Shown: one piece after another, positions 4,170 to 5,599 of the stretch
How positions within the stretch are numbered: the first letter of the stretch is position 1
Layout: the number at the start of each line of letters is the position of its first letter
Assembly (NCBI GenBank): GCA_947305825.1
Contig: CAMZET010000106.1
Location: 1-5,599 of the forward strand
Origin: an uncultured Verrucomicrobiota bacterium
Lineage (GTDB): Bacteria > Verrucomicrobiota > Kiritimatiellia > RFP12 > UBA1067
Direction of reading: 5' to 3'
Length of the DNA stretch: 5,599 nucleotides
The notes under the pieces: generated by a model
What the model was told of the DNA's origin: nothing
Database searches by the model: none
The model's input: the letters and a program-made list of their open reading frames with translations, nothing else
Program-made: the position numbers and the translations under genes

Positions 4170-5599
4170 ATGAAGCTATCGATTAGGAAGGCGGTAGACG
4201 AAATCAAGACGTTCTCGCGGACGTTCGTGGAGCGACCGCGCTTCGCGATGGTTATCGCCATCGTGCTGACGCTCGCGGGCGTGATGGCGATTTTCAACCT
4301 GCCGATTGCGCAGTATCCGCAGCTCACCCCGCCGGAAATACGCGTCAGCTACAACTATCCCGGCGCGAACGCGCGCGAAGTGATGAACACGATAGCCACG
4401 CCTATCGAGGATGAAGTCAACGGCGTGGACGACATGATTTACATGTCGTCGGAGTCTGGCGACGACGGCTCGTATTCGCTCACAATTTCGTTCGAGGTCG
4501 GCACCGACCGCGACATGGACCTCGTGAAAGTGCAGAACCGCGTGAGCCAGGCGGAGGCGAAGCTGCCGGCGGAGGCGCGCCAGCTCGGCGGCCGCGTGAG
4601 AGCGCAGTCCACCGACTTCCTCGGCTTCATCTCGCTTCTGTCGCCGAAGGGGACGCATTCGCGCCTGGAACTCTCCGACTACGCCTACCAGAACATCCAG
4701 CCGGTGCTGCTGCGCGTGCCTGGCGTAGGCGAGGCGCAGATTTACGGCCCGAAGCTCGCGGTGCGCGTGTGGCTCGACCCGCAGCGCATGGCGGCGCAGG
4801 GCATGAACTCCGAAGAGGTGATGACCGCGATTTCGCAGCAGAACATCCAGGCGTCGCTCGGCGCCGTCGGCGCCTCTCCCACCGCCGAACACGGCGCGTT
4901 CACCTACTCGCTCGTCGCCAAGGGCCGCCTGATGACGCCGGAGGAATTCAATGAAATCGTCGTCAGGCGCGACGACCAGGGCGGCATCGTCCGCCTCAAG
5001 GACATCGCCCGCGTCGAAATAGGCGAACAGAGCTATTCGTTCTCCGGCCAGCTCAACAGCGGCAACGCCATCAACATCGCCGTCCAGCAGAAGCCCGGCG
5101 CCAACGCCATCAAGTCGATGAACATGCTCCTCGCTGAACTCGAGCGCCTCAAGGAATCGTTCCCGGAAGACATGGAGTACACGATTCCCTACGACGCCAC
5201 CGACTACGTGCGCAAGTGCATACGCGAAATCGTCGAGACGCTCCTCATCACGTTCGTGCTCGTCGTGCTCGTCTGTTACCTGTTCTTGCAGGACTGGCGG
5301 GCGACCTTGATTCCGTGCCTCACGATTCCCGTATCGATATGCTCGACGTTCATTTTGATGGCCGTGCTGGGCTACTCCATCAACATCCTGACGCTGTTCG
5401 GGCTTGTGCTGGCGATCGGCGTCGTGGTTGACGACTGCATCGTCGTCGTGGAGCGCGTGCAGTTCATAATCGAGACGCGCGGCTACAACGCGAAGGAGGC
5501 GACGATACAGGCGATGAAGGACGTGACGGGCGCGGTCATCGCGACGACACTCGTGCTGCTGGGCATATTCGTGCCGGTTGGCTTCATGAGCGGCATCAC
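4170..5599 (+). CDS. RND efflux pump, AcrB/HAE-1-like inner-membrane transporter (5' part; runs off the window)
   Basis: The first 476 codons of a gene whose family is usually about 1,030-1,060 residues, so slightly under half is visible. These pumps form trimers in the inner membrane and export drugs, detergents, lipids or bile salts by proton antiport. Visible parts: a short cytoplasmic start; TM1 at about 24-43; the HAE-1 signature LPIAQYPQLTPPEIRVSYNY then PGANA; the first porter/docking half up to about 340, including YMSSESGDDGS, FEVGTDRDMD and VQNRVSQAEAKLP; TM2 at about 354-373 followed by FLQDWRATLIP (372-382), close to AcrB FLQNFRATLIP; TM3 at 380-400; TM4 with VVVDDCIVVVE, where Asp421-Asp422 match the AcrB proton-relay pair Asp407-Asp408; and the start of TM5 at 453-474. 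Cys423 replaces the Ala usual after the Asp pair. The adaptor gene immediately upstream supports a tripartite pump. No frameshift is seen. Synonymous codon choice changes in blocks along the gene. Confidence 0.96.
   Translation, partial: MKLSIRKAVDEIKTFSRTFVERPRFAMVIAIVLTLAGVMAIFNLPIAQYPQLTPPEIRVSYNYPGANAREVMNTIATPIEDEVNGVDDMIYMSSESGDDGSYSLTISFEVGTDRDMDLVKVQNRVSQAEAKLPAEARQLGGRVRAQSTDFLGFISLLSPKGTHSRLELSDYAYQNIQPVLLRVPGVGEAQIYGPKLAVRVWLDPQRMAAQGMNSEEVMTAISQQNIQASLGAVGASPTAEHGAFTYSLVAKGRLMTPEEFNEIVVRRDDQGGIVRLKDIARVEIGEQSYSFSGQLNSGNAINIAVQQKPGANAIKSMNMLLAELERLKESFPEDMEYTIPYDATDYVRKCIREIVETLLITFVLVVLVCYLFLQDWRATLIPCLTIPVSICSTFILMAVLGYSINILTLFGLVLAIGVVVDDCIVVVERVQFIIETRGYNAKEATIQAMKDVTGAVIATTLVLLGIFVPVGFMSGI

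Noticed and set aside
2983..4173. Long plus-strand open frame overlapping the adaptor gene in another frame (396 codons)
   Set aside because: The product is dominated by Arg, Gly and Pro without domain signatures; the other frame encodes a clear AcrA-like protein.
4176..4892. Minus-strand open frame opposite the pump gene (238 codons)
   Set aside because: It is a shadow frame opposite a strongly conserved AcrB-like coding sequence; its composition is Arg/His-rich and it has no recognisable motif.

Overview
The window is GC-rich (above 60 percent by eye), and all its genes lie on the plus strand. It holds the 3' end of one gene, three complete genes and the 5' end of a fifth. The tripartite-type efflux genes indicate a Gram-negative, double-membraned bacterium. 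A C-terminal fragment resembling the AAA-ATPase/PDDEXK_9 (DUF1703-type) family, a YibE/F-like membrane protein and a Bacteroidetes/marine-type alkaline phosphatase together suggest an anaerobic, host- or rumen-associated lineage such as Kiritimatiellota/Verrucomicrobiota or a neighbour. This placement is inference and weak.

Region 1 (1-2788) reads as one transcription unit: the 34-codon tail of the nuclease-like gene, 11 bp, an exported alkaline phosphatase (119-1633), then a YibE/F-family multi-pass membrane protein starting at a GTG three bases after the phosphatase stop. The phosphatase and YibE/F frames are the same, separated by one TAG and one CGC codon. Close translational linkage is therefore certain, and a readthrough fusion is conceivable. 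The phosphatase N-terminus carries an expanded Pro-Ala-Val linker encoded by a 9-bp tandem repeat.

Region 2 (2789-2911) is the only sizeable intergenic gap. It holds a plausible extended -10 promoter and possible weak hairpins, and it separates the phosphatase unit from the efflux unit.

Region 3 (2912-5599) is an RND efflux operon: an AcrA/MexA-like periplasmic adaptor anchored by an N-terminal membrane helix, a 37-bp gap with a good Shine-Dalgarno site, then an AcrB-like (HAE-1) proton-driven pump that runs off the end after about 476 residues. The adaptor would link the inner-membrane pump to an outer-membrane channel. Neither that channel nor a local regulator is visible here.

I did not find a clear new defence or mobile system. 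The points most worth following are the same-frame phosphatase/YibE/F junction, the repeat-expanded linker and block-wise changes of synonymous codon choice inside the pump gene.
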